From contig DATKSV010000099.1 in NCBI GenBank assembly GCA_035531535.1, forward strand, positions 1 to 64,000: 64,000 bases of DNA, in the 5' to 3' direction. Numbering within the stretch: position 1 is the first letter of the stretch; every line of letters begins with the position of its first letter. This DNA comes from AG-12 sp035531535. GTDB lineage: Bacteria > Chloroflexota > Dormibacteria > Aeolococcales > Bog-877. The position numbers were made by a program, and so were the translations under genes. Shown piece after piece: positions 17,050-24,901 of the stretch. The notes under the pieces were generated by a model. That model saw nothing but the letters and a program-made list of their open reading frames with translations. It was not told where the DNA came from and ran no database searches.

Positions 17050-17931
17050 ATGTCGGCCGTGACCGTTGTGAGCGGGGAGGGCTCGGTCGGGGCGCGAGTT
17101 CAGGTCCAGGTTGTCCTACACCACTCCGAGCGCTGGCTCCGGCACCTTGGCGCGGGCCTGCGCCAGTTACTGCCTCCCCCTGGGGGCTTCACGATTGCGC
17201 TGTGGGACAACGCGCCCGGGGCCGCCGGCCAGGCCTCGGTCACGGCGGCAGGGCTGGGCTCGAGCTACCTCGCCTCCCCGGTCGGCAACATCGGATTCGG
17301 GGCGGCCCACAATGCGCTGGCCCAGCGGGCGGGGGCGAAGACCGAGTACCTGCTCCTGCTGAACCCTGACGCGGTGCCCCAGTTTGACTGCCTCCAACAG
17401 CTGGTGCGAGCTGCGGAGAGTGACCGCCAGGCCGCCCTGATCGAAGCGGCGCAGTTTCCCATCGAGCATCCCAAGGCCTACGATCCCGCGACCCTGCAGA
17501 CCAATTGGAGCGCGGCCGCCTGCCTTCTGGTGCGCAAGCAGGCGTTTCTCGATCTGGGCGGATTCGCCGAAGAGCTGTTCCTCTACTGTGAGGATGTGGA
17601 CCTCAGCTGGCGAGCGTGGCTGGCAGGCTGGCACTGCCTGTATGTGCCGGGCGCCCGCTGCCTGCACGTGACCGAGGCTCAGGACCTTGCCAAGGATCGC
17701 TCGACCGAGGTCTTCAACAGCCACGTGGGCCACCTCTATCTGCGGCGCAAATACTTCGGCGCGGCGGCGGTCGCGGAGTACGAGAGTGCCCTGCGCGAGC
17801 ACCTCGCCCCGTCCGCAGTCGGGGAGATCCTGGATCGCTTCTCGAGGCTGCCTCCAACCGGCCCGACACGGGCTCAGGACCCACACATCATGCTGACCCC
17901 CGGGGAGATCTATGCCGAGCGACGCTGGTAA
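17050..17931 (+). CDS. Family 2 glycosyltransferase (rhamnosyltransferase-like)
   Basis: About 293 residues, start ATG 17050. GT-A fold elements are VQVVLHHSERWLRHLGAGLR, then GNIGFGAAHNALAQRA, and the D-x-D-like LLLNPDAVPQ (the WbbL-type LNPD). Later ACLLVRKQAFLDLGGFAEEL and FLYCEDVDLSWRAW give the acceptor-site E-D-x-D-L-x-x-R. This is the layout of dTDP-rhamnosyltransferases and similar cell-wall or polysaccharide enzymes. The gene overlaps the next by 20 bases. The product is probably cytoplasmic and acts on a lipid-linked acceptor; sugar and acceptor are not determined. Confidence 0.82.
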   Translation: MSAVTVVSGEGSVGARVQVQVVLHHSERWLRHLGAGLRQLLPPPGGFTIALWDNAPGAAGQASVTAAGLGSSYLASPVGNIGFGAAHNALAQRAGAKTEYLLLLNPDAVPQFDCLQQLVRAAESDRQAALIEAAQFPIEHPKAYDPATLQTNWSAAACLLVRKQAFLDLGGFAEELFLYCEDVDLSWRAWLAGWHCLYVPGARCLHVTEAQDLAKDRSTEVFNSHVGHLYLRRKYFGAAAVAEYESALREHLAPSAVGEILDRFSRLPPTGPTRAQDPHIMLTPGEIYAERRW

Positions 17932-19630
17932 GTACGACTTCGTCGTCGACCCTGGCAACCGCAACAGCACCTATGGCCTGATCTGCGAGCGGGTGCCGGA
18001 AGGGGCTGCGGTGCTCGATATCGGCTGCTCCTCGGGCAACCTGGGACTGGTCCTGGAGCGGGTCCGCCGGTGCCGTGTGCTGGGGATCGACATCGACCGG
18101 GATGCGGTCGCGATCGCGCGCGGCAAGGGGATCGAGGCGATGGTGGCCGACCTCACCCAGCAGCCGGCGGCGGTCGTGGTCGGGGAGCGCCGATTCGACG
18201 TTGTCATCCTGGCCGATGTCCTGGAGCATCTGGTCAACCCGGCCAGCATCCTGGCCCCGGTGGGGGCCCTGCTCAAGCCCGGGGGCAAAGTGCTCTGCTC
18301 GTTCCCCAACATCACCCATGTGGACGTCCAGACGATGCTGGCCCAGGACGAGTGGCGCACGCAGCCAACGGGGATCCTGGACGAGACCCATCTTCGCTTC
18401 TTCACCGAGGCCAGCTTCTCCGAGCTCGCCTTTCGCTGCGGCTACGATGTCGCCGCCGTGGAGCGGGTCACCCTGCCCTTGCTGGGGACCGAGGTTCTCG
18501 ACTACGGCCGACGGCTCGGCTTGCGCGCCCCGGATCTAGCCGCCCTGGCTGCGGTCTCCCAGCGGTCCAATCCCAACTGGGACGTCTACCAGTACGTCTT
18601 CGAGCTGCGGCGGGCACCCGAGCGCGTAGGGCTCGCGGCGCCGCCCAGGCTCGAGCCAACGCCCGGACTCCCCGCACTGCCCGCTCTGGAGTTGGGCCGT
18701 CTGGAGGTGTTGGTGCGCACTGTGGAGGGCCGCTTGGGGTACCTCAAGGACGCCCTCTATTCCCTGGTCGGGGTGACCTATCCCTCGCTGCGGGCGATCG
18801 TCCTTGTCGACAGCTCCTCTCCGGCCTACGCGGACTCGGTGCGCGAGCTGGTGGGCCACCTGGAGGGCCTGCTCGAGGTGGTGGTGAGCGTGGTGCCCGA
18901 GCACCAGGCGCAGCGGGGGCGGCCCCTCAATTGGGGGCTGGACCTAGCCAGCGGCGAGTACATCTCGTTCCTTGACGACGATGACGTCTACTACCCGAGC
19001 TTCGGAGATCGCCTGATTGGCTGCCTCCAAGACCATCCCGAGGTGACGGTCGCCTACGGAATCGGCCAGGTGGTGCGGGGCGAGGCCACCGAGACCGGCT
19101 TTCGCGCGCTGTCACATCTGAAGCAGTACGACGAGCCGTTCGATCGGGCCCGTCTCTTCCTGGAGAACTACATCCCGATCAACACCCTGGTGGTGCGCCG
19201 CGCCGCCGTCAAAGCGGCCGGGATTCGGTTTGACGAGACCCTGCCGATCTATGAGGACTGGGCTTTCCTGCGGGAGCTGGCGGCCCGGTTTGAGTTTCGG
19301 TTTGTCGACGCGGTGGTCTCCGAGTATCGCCTGAGGACGGACGGGTCGAACGCCGTGCCGGAGGGCTCCGAGGAGCGCTGGGAGCGGACCGCGGCCCAGG
19401 TCCGCCAGCGTTACCAGGCCCAGCCGGTCCGACTCCGCGGCGAGGAGCTGGCGACCCTGGCGGAGCGTGCGCGCGCTCTGGCCGAGCGCACCCGCGCCGA
19501 GCTGGACGCGCTAAGGGCAGAGCTGGCCGCTACCAAGAACCTCAACCGTCGCCTGCTCTCCTCCCGCAGCTGGAAGCTCACCCGACCGCTGCGACGGCTG
19601 CTGGGATCGGGACTCCCCGAAGACACCTGA
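17912..19630 (+). CDS. Fusion of SAM methyltransferase and family 2 glycosyltransferase
   Basis: 572 residues. Residues ~1-230 are a class I SAM-dependent methyltransferase with motif I VLDIGCSSGNLG, an acidic IDIDRD after strand 2, and DVVILADVLEHLVNPASIL. Residues ~255-485 are a GT-A glycosyltransferase with SGEYISFLDDDDVYYPSF and a late PIYEDWAFLRELA. Residues ~485-550 form an Arg/Glu/Ala-rich coiled coil that ends in SSRSWKLTRPLRRLLG, a tail common on polysaccharide-assembly GTs. It overlaps the previous GT gene by 20 bases, so the two probably build one glycan, with methylation as a modifying or capping step (inference). Confidence 0.85.
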   Translation: MPSDAGKYDFVVDPGNRNSTYGLICERVPEGAAVLDIGCSSGNLGLVLERVRRCRVLGIDIDRDAVAIARGKGIEAMVADLTQQPAAVVVGERRFDVVILADVLEHLVNPASILAPVGALLKPGGKVLCSFPNITHVDVQTMLAQDEWRTQPTGILDETHLRFFTEASFSELAFRCGYDVAAVERVTLPLLGTEVLDYGRRLGLRAPDLAALAAVSQRSNPNWDVYQYVFELRRAPERVGLAAPPRLEPTPGLPALPALELGRLEVLVRTVEGRLGYLKDALYSLVGVTYPSLRAIVLVDSSSPAYADSVRELVGHLEGLLEVVVSVVPEHQAQRGRPLNWGLDLASGEYISFLDDDDVYYPSFGDRLIGCLQDHPEVTVAYGIGQVVRGEATETGFRALSHLKQYDEPFDRARLFLENYIPINTLVVRRAAVKAAGIRFDETLPIYEDWAFLRELAARFEFRFVDAVVSEYRLRTDGSNAVPEGSEERWERTAAQVRQRYQAQPVRLRGEELATLAERARALAERTRAELDALRAELAATKNLNRRLLSSRSWKLTRPLRRLLGSGLPEDT

Positions 19631-19681
19631 CCGCAACCTGAGCGGATTGAGGGGCCCGGGGGCCCAGTTCCGGCCGGGCGT

Positions 19682-20671
19682 TCAGCCGGGCGCCTGGGCT
19701 CCGAGTCCACTCCGGTGAGCCATCCGACCCAGCACCTGGCCAACGGCCGTTGCTCTCGAGTACTGCACCAGGTCAGCCGCCCGGCGAATCGCCAGCAGCT
19801 CGTCCACGCTCAGCTCGATGTCGGCCGCGGCCACGTTGGCCTCCAGCTGGGCGATCGAGTTGGCGCCTGGGATGGCGATCACCTGGGGCTGGGCGATGAG
19901 ATAGGCGAGGGCGACCTGAGCCGCGGTGGCGCCTCTGCGCTCGCCGATCTCCCGCAGCAGGGATACCAGCGGCGCTGCGGCCTCCAGTGCGGCGGGGGCG
20001 AAAAGATGGTTGATCCGGCGCACCCCGGAGGGCAGGTTGTCACGGCTGTACCTGCCGCTCAATGCCCCCTGGGCCAGGGGGCTGTAGGCGATCACGATCC
20101 GGTGTTGGCGCTGGGCCCAGCCCAGCAGCTCCCGCTCCGGCCTGCGCTGGAGCAGGTTGTAGCGGACCTGGTTGGAGATGATCGGAGCGCCCAGCAGGCG
20201 TTCCGCTCGCCGCCAGCGCGAGAGGGTGAAGTTGCTCACCCCGGCATAGCGGCTGAGCCCATCGGCCAGGATCTGACGCATGCCTTCCATCTGCACCCTG
20301 AGAGGGATCACCGGGTTGGGAAGGTGGATCTGGTAGAGGTCCACCAGCGGCCGCTGCAGCCGTTCCAGGCTCCGCTTGCAGTGGCTGACCATGACCTTGG
20401 GCACAGGCATGATGGGGAGGAACTTGCTGGCCAGGAACACCTCCCCCGACCACTCTCGAAGGGCGGTGCCCACCAGTGACTCGCTGGTCCCGGCACCGTA
20501 CAGCTCGGCGGTGTCGAGGACCGTGATCCCGAGCTCCAGGGCGCGCCGGATGATGTCGATCGAGTCCTGGGGGCCGTACCCGTCCCCGTAGCCCCAGCCC
20601 GGCTCGCCGAACTGCCAGCAGCCCAGCCCGATCCGAGACAGCTTTCGGCCGTCGAGTTCCAGATATCGCAT
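19682..20671 (-). CDS. Aldo/keto reductase
   Basis: 329 residues, a TIM-barrel NADPH-dependent oxidoreductase. The catalytic tetrad is visible as D53 and Y58 (VLDTAELYG), K83 (LASKFLP) and H116 (YQIHLPN). The cofactor-binding end has AIPGANSIAQLEANVAAAD. Length and motifs are normal for the family. It converges with the glycosyltransferase operon and is divergent from another reductase gene at 21048. The substrate is unknown. Confidence 0.88.
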   Translation of the reverse strand: MRYLELDGRKLSRIGLGCWQFGEPGWGYGDGYGPQDSIDIIRRALELGITVLDTAELYGAGTSESLVGTALREWSGEVFLASKFLPIMPVPKVMVSHCKRSLERLQRPLVDLYQIHLPNPVIPLRVQMEGMRQILADGLSRYAGVSNFTLSRWRRAERLLGAPIISNQVRYNLLQRRPERELLGWAQRQHRIVIAYSPLAQGALSGRYSRDNLPSGVRRINHLFAPAALEAAAPLVSLLREIGERRGATAAQVALAYLIAQPQVIAIPGANSIAQLEANVAAADIELSVDELLAIRRAADLVQYSRATAVGQVLGRMAHRSGLGAQAPG

Positions 20672-21047
20672 GGCTTTGATTATGGCCCGCCGCCTTGGGC
20701 CAACCTCCGCCGGGTGCTCTCGGTGGCCGTCGCTCGGACCCGGCCGACCTACTCACTGGCATCCCCGGGCTGCGCCGGGTATTCCCGGAGCAGCGCCTGG
20801 GAGGGCCGCCGGGCGCGGCGCGACCACCAGCGCGGCGGTGACCCGGCGGGCTGGTCCGGCTCGCCTCAAGCCCGCCCGACGCTGCCCCGGCTCCGCAATC
20901 GGGGCCGATCCTCATCCGGCGGCGGTCCCCGCCCCAGGCAGAAGGGCCCGGTCCACGAAGGCAGATAATGGTTGGGTCACCTGCGGTGCGCCGGCGCGCC
21001 CGATCTGGCGACTAACCCAAGGATTCAAATTGGAGGCGACCTTGCCC
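20672..21047. other. Intergenic stretch between two divergent reductase genes
   Basis: About 375 bases. A frame continues upstream from the plus-strand reductase, but its translation is Arg/Pro/Ala-rich and unlike any N-terminus of the family. GGAGG at 21032-21036 is the ribosome-binding site that fixes the downstream start. Confidence 0.45.
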
Positions 21048-22019
21048 ATGGACTACGTGCATCTCGGCCGCTCCGGCCTGCGGGTCAGCCCGCTGTGTCT
21101 GGGCACCATGAACTTCGGACCGCTCACCGCTGAGGCGGACTCCTTCCGGATCATGGACCGCGCCCTGGAGCTGGGGATCAACTTCTTCGACACCGCCAAC
21201 GTCTACGGGCGCTCGGTGAAGTTGGGGCTGACCGAGGAGATAGTGGGGCGGTGGTTCGCCCAGGGTGGGGGTCGCCGGGAGAAGGTGGTGATCGCCACCA
21301 AGCTCTACGGATCCACCACCGAATGGCCCAACGACACCTTCCTGTCAGCTCGCAATATCCGGCACGCCTGTGAGGCCTCATTGCGCCGGCTGCAGACCGA
21401 CCACATCGACCTGTACCAGATGCACCACATCGACCGCGAGACCCCCTTCGAGGAGATCTGGGAGGCCTTCGAGGTGCTCCGGCAGCAGGGCAAGATCATT
21501 TATGCCGGCTCCTCCAACTTCGCGGGCTGGCACATCGCCAGGGCCCAGGAACAGGCGCGGGCCCGCCACTTCATGGGCCTGGTCAGCGAGCAGTCCCTCT
21601 ACAACCTGATGGCCAGACAGGTGGAGTTGGAGGTGCTGCCCGCCTGCCGCGAGTACGGCTTGGGCCTGATCCCCTGGAGCCCACTGGCCTCGGGAATCCT
21701 TGGGGGCGCCCTCCAGAAGGCGCAGGAGGGCCGGCGCTCCGACCAGCACAACCAGGAGCGGATAGCCCAGCACCGCGCTCAACTGGAGGCGTACGAGGAG
21801 TTCTGCCGGGCCAAGGGCGAGCAACCGGCCGATGTGGCGCTGGCCTGGCTCCTGCACCAGGAGGGCGTGACCGCCCCCATCATCGGGCCCCGCACCCAGG
21901 ACCAGTTGGATGGCGCTCTCCGGTCCATCGAGGTCAAGCTGAGCCCCGAGGAGCTGGACCGGCTGGACAAGATCTTCCCCGGACCGGGCGGGGCCGCGCC
22001 TGAGGCCTACGCCTGGTAG
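21048..22019 (+). CDS. Aldo/keto reductase
   Basis: About 323 residues from ATG 21048; TTG 21042, closer to the GGAGG, is an alternative. Begins MDYVHLGRSGLRVSPLCLGT. Catalytic residues: D and Y in FFDTANVYGR, K in IATKLYG and H in YQMHHID. The cofactor end has IIGPRTQDQLDGALRSIEVK. This belongs to the YghZ/Tas-like branch. It is a single gene transcribed away from the reductase at 19682-20671. The substrate is unknown. Confidence 0.9.
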   Translation: MDYVHLGRSGLRVSPLCLGTMNFGPLTAEADSFRIMDRALELGINFFDTANVYGRSVKLGLTEEIVGRWFAQGGGRREKVVIATKLYGSTTEWPNDTFLSARNIRHACEASLRRLQTDHIDLYQMHHIDRETPFEEIWEAFEVLRQQGKIIYAGSSNFAGWHIARAQEQARARHFMGLVSEQSLYNLMARQVELEVLPACREYGLGLIPWSPLASGILGGALQKAQEGRRSDQHNQERIAQHRAQLEAYEEFCRAKGEQPADVALAWLLHQEGVTAPIIGPRTQDQLDGALRSIEVKLSPEELDRLDKIFPGPGGAAPEAYAW

Positions 22020-22209
22020 ATGTCTCCCGGGCGGGGCAGGGCGGGCATTCGGGAGGGCAGCGTGTCTGCAGCCCTTTGGCCGTGGCTTCCCCCCGGTCCT
22101 GAATCTGGCGGATCGATGCCGGCGGCTCGGACGGTCGCTCGGGATCTGCTCGGCTGCGGCTCGGGCGCCCTCCAAAGTGACGGCGCACCTAGATGCGCTT
22201 TGGTGATGC

Positions 22210-22215
22210 TATGAT
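22210..22215 (+). promoter_or_regulatory. -10 hexamer before the VapB-like gene
   Basis: TATGAT ends seven bases before GTG 22223, so transcription would start at or one base before the start codon. No good -35 was seen. Upstream there are GATGCGC half-sites at 22193 and 22213, which may be operator elements. Confidence 0.4.
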
Positions 22216-22222
22216 GCGCCCA

Positions 22223-22486
22223 GTGAGAACCACGGTCAACATCGACGATCGGCTCTTGGCGGAGGCGAAGGCCAGGGCCGTAGCCCGGAATCGGACCCTC
22301 GGCGAGGTGGTCGACGACGCGCTCAGGGTGCTCTTGGTCGAGCGGGCGGAGCTGGCTGCCGTTCGGCCAAGGGTTGTGCTGCCCACCGATGGCGGCTCAG
22401 GGCTGCAGCCGGGAGTGGACCTCGAGGACAGGGATGCGCTCGCGGAACTCCTCGGTGACAACGGGTTGCGGCATGCTGCTGGCTGA
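22223..22486 (+). CDS. VapB-like antitoxin
   Basis: About 87 residues from GTG 22223: (M)RTTVNIDDRLLAEAKARAVA, then NRTLGEVVDDALRVLLVE. This is the ribbon-helix-helix N-terminus typical of VapB antitoxins that begin R-T-T-x-N-I-D-D. Upstream ATGs at 22193, 22211 and 22214 are in frame, but the -10 hexamer at 22210-22215 overlaps them. It overlaps the toxin gene by 14 bases. Confidence 0.82.
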   Translation: MRTTVNIDDRLLAEAKARAVARNRTLGEVVDDALRVLLVERAELAAVRPRVVLPTDGGSGLQPGVDLEDRDALAELLGDNGLRHAAG

Positions 22487-22904
22487 CGTCAACATCTTTG
22501 TCTATGCTCGTCGGCGCGAGAGCGAGCGCCATGCGGAGTACAAAGTCTGGCTGGAGGATCGTCTCAGCGGCGACGAGCCGTTTGGAGTCAGCGAGCTGGT
22601 GCTGAGCTCATTCGCCCGGATCGTGACCAACCACCGGGTGTACCGGGATCCCACGCCACCAGAGGCGGCCATCGAGTTCTGCGAGCTCGTGCTGGCGGCT
22701 CCCGCGGCGGTCCCCATCCGTCCGGGCCCGCTGCACTGGTCGATATTTGTCAGTCTGTGCCGCCGGGTGCGGGCGAGAGGCAACTCTGTCCCAGACGCCT
22801 ATCTGGCAGCCCTTGCCCTTGAGCAGGGCGCCACCTGGGTGACCGTCGATGCTGGCTTCGCCCGCTTTCCGGGCCTGCGGGTCCAGCAGGCCCTGGAGAG
22901 CTGA
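22473..22904 (+). CDS. PIN-domain ribonuclease toxin (VapC)
   Basis: 143 residues starting MLLADVNIFVYARRRESERH. PIN acidic residues: D5, the Glu in FGVSELVLSSFARI, the Asp in GNSVPDAYLAALALE, and the Asp in WVTVDAGFARFPG. All four expected positions are filled, so it should be an active nuclease. It resembles the mycobacterial VapC subgroup with L-x-D-V-N-x-x-x-Y. It is coupled to the antitoxin by a 14-base overlap. Confidence 0.87.
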   Translation: MLLADVNIFVYARRRESERHAEYKVWLEDRLSGDEPFGVSELVLSSFARIVTNHRVYRDPTPPEAAIEFCELVLAAPAAVPIRPGPLHWSIFVSLCRRVRARGNSVPDAYLAALALEQGATWVTVDAGFARFPGLRVQQALES

Positions 22905-23119
22905 AGCGGGGTCGCTCCAGTCCCGTTCGTGTCCCAGCCGGTCTTCGTGGGGCCCTCGGCCCTCTCCATCCCAACGTCGCCCGCGTCGCTCGGCCGGGCC
23001 TCGGTCCGGTTCCGATCGCGGGCATGAGCGCGGGCGGGTAGCTCCGGACTGCGGGGCAGCGTCACTCGGGCCAGCCAGCTCCCAGCCGAGCCGGCCCGGA
23101 GGGTGGGGTCATATTGTGG

Positions 23120-24901
23120 TCAATCCACCTCCGCCCCTGATTTAGGGGGAGTGCCCAGTGGGTGCCTCCCGCCGGCAGCCGGCCGGGCATTCGCGCTGCC
23201 CCGGGTCGATGCCGGCGTCCCCGGGTCGGCCACCTGGAAACCATCCCCGCCGGCGAGCTTGGCCAGGTACATGGTCGTGTCCGCCCCTCGCAGCAGCCCC
23301 TCGGCGGTGTTGTTGGCGCCGGAGCTGATTGCCACGCCGACGCTGATCCGGATCGGCACCAGCTCCTCCCCCAGGCGGAATGGCCGCCGGATCGCATCGA
23401 GGATCCTGGCCGCGGTGGCGGTAGCCTGCTCTGAGCCGGTCAGACCGTCCAGCAGGACCACGAACTCGTCGCCACCCAGGCGCGCCGCCGTGTCGACCTC
23501 CCGGATCGAGCCCCGCAGGCGGTCGGCCACCGCGCAGAGCACCAGATCGCCGGCCTGGTGGCCCAGGCGGTCGTTGATGGCCTTAAGGCCATCCAGGTCG
23601 CAGAAGAGGACCGCCACCCGGTGGCGTTGGCGCCTGGTCCTGGTCAGGGCCCGCTCGAGGCGGTCTTCCAGCAGCAGCCGGTTGGGCAGGCCGGTGAGGG
23701 GGTCGTGAAAGGCCTGGCGCACCAGCTGCTGGCGGCGAAGCTGCTCCTCGGTGACGTCCTGGTACTGGGAGATGAAGTACCAGGGCTCCCCGTCAGGGTG
23801 ACGCATCAGACTGGCAGTGACCTGGACCCAGACCAGATGGCCCTCCCGGTGGATGTAGCGCTTGACGAACTGCTGCTCTGGGGCGCGCTGCTCGAGCACC
23901 TCCCGGGTCTTTCCACGGTCATCCGCAACGGTGAGATCCACGACTTCCGTCCCCACCATCTGGGCGGCACTCAGCCCCACCATCCGGCCCAGGGCGGCGT
24001 TGACCTGGAGGTACCGTCCATCCAGGCTGACGGTGGCCATTCCCAGCGGGGCCCGCTCGAAGATGAGGCGGGATCGCTCCTCGGCCTCCTTGAGGGCGGC
24101 CGTGGTCTCCCGGTCCCGGGTCACGTCGCGCACCGTGCTGAGCCTGCCGATGACCTGGTCGTGGTCATCGAGCAGGGGAGTGCTGGACACGTCGGCCCAG
24201 TACATGCGGCCATTGGGCAGGTGGTGGGCGACCACGGATCGCTGCGGCTCGTCCGGGTTGGAGGAGCGCTCGAAGGGCATCTGCTCGCGGCCGACGCCGC
24301 CTGGATCGTGGAAGGCCTCCAGGCTCCGCCCCACCGCGTCCTCGGCCGATGCCAGCCCTTGGAGCTGGGCCCAGGCCCGGTTGGCGTAGGCGATGGTCCC
24401 GGCCCGGTCGGTAACGCACACCCCGTCCATGAGCTGGTCGGCAACCCGGGTGACCCCGCGCAGCCGGGCGGCCTCCACCTGCCGGCGGGTGGAGGCCCGC
24501 TCCAGGTCAACTAGCCTGCCCGCCGCCGCCGCGATCGCGACCAACAGCAGCAGCATGGTGGCCTCGGCCCAGCGCAGCACTCCGACATCGACGAGGATCA
24601 CGTTGGGGACCAGGAGCAGCCCAACCCACAAGGCGGTGGGGAGGGACCCCCGCAGACCGAAGCGCATCGCCGCGTAGCCCACCGGGACCAGCGCCAGGAC
24701 GACGGTCACGAATGGGGGAATCGGGAGCACTCCCTCGCGATACAGAGTGGCGTCGACGAAATGGATCCCGAGGACCCCCAGCACCATAGCCTGGGTCGTC
24801 CAGAAGTAGGGGTTCCGCCAGGATCCAGCTGCCAGCGAGGAGCAAAGGTGACGGACGAGGAACCGCGCACGGCCGGGGTCGACTGCCGGCTCAGCTGCCA
24901 T
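23120..24901 (-). CDS. Membrane-bound diguanylate cyclase with two PAS domains
   Basis: 593 residues. The N-terminus (~35-130) has three or four hydrophobic helices. PAS domains lie at about 150-262 and 275-385, followed by a GGDEF domain (~395-555). The active-site motif RLGGDEF is intact at 476-480, and an RxxD inhibitory site, REVD (467-470), sits five residues before it. The protein should therefore make c-di-GMP with product feedback. There is no EAL domain; that activity is in the preceding overlapping gene. The C-terminal ~35 residues are disordered. The ATG at 24901 shares one base with the stop of the phosphodiesterase gene. Confidence 0.9.
   Translation of the reverse strand: MAAEPAVDPGRARFLVRHLCSSLAAGSWRNPYFWTTQAMVLGVLGIHFVDATLYREGVLPIPPFVTVVLALVPVGYAAMRFGLRGSLPTALWVGLLLVPNVILVDVGVLRWAEATMLLLLVAIAAAAGRLVDLERASTRRQVEAARLRGVTRVADQLMDGVCVTDRAGTIAYANRAWAQLQGLASAEDAVGRSLEAFHDPGGVGREQMPFERSSNPDEPQRSVVAHHLPNGRMYWADVSSTPLLDDHDQVIGRLSTVRDVTRDRETTAALKEAEERSRLIFERAPLGMATVSLDGRYLQVNAALGRMVGLSAAQMVGTEVVDLTVADDRGKTREVLEQRAPEQQFVKRYIHREGHLVWVQVTASLMRHPDGEPWYFISQYQDVTEEQLRRQQLVRQAFHDPLTGLPNRLLLEDRLERALTRTRRQRHRVAVLFCDLDGLKAINDRLGHQAGDLVLCAVADRLRGSIREVDTAARLGGDEFVVLLDGLTGSEQATATAARILDAIRRPFRLGEELVPIRISVGVAISSGANNTAEGLLRGADTTMYLAKLAGGDGFQVADPGTPASTRGSANARPAAGGRHPLGTPPKSGAEVD

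Noticed and set aside
20670..21047. N-terminal extension of the reductase at 21048
   Set aside because: The added ~126 residues are Arg/Pro/Ala-rich and absent from the family, and a good ribosome-binding site sits just before 21048.
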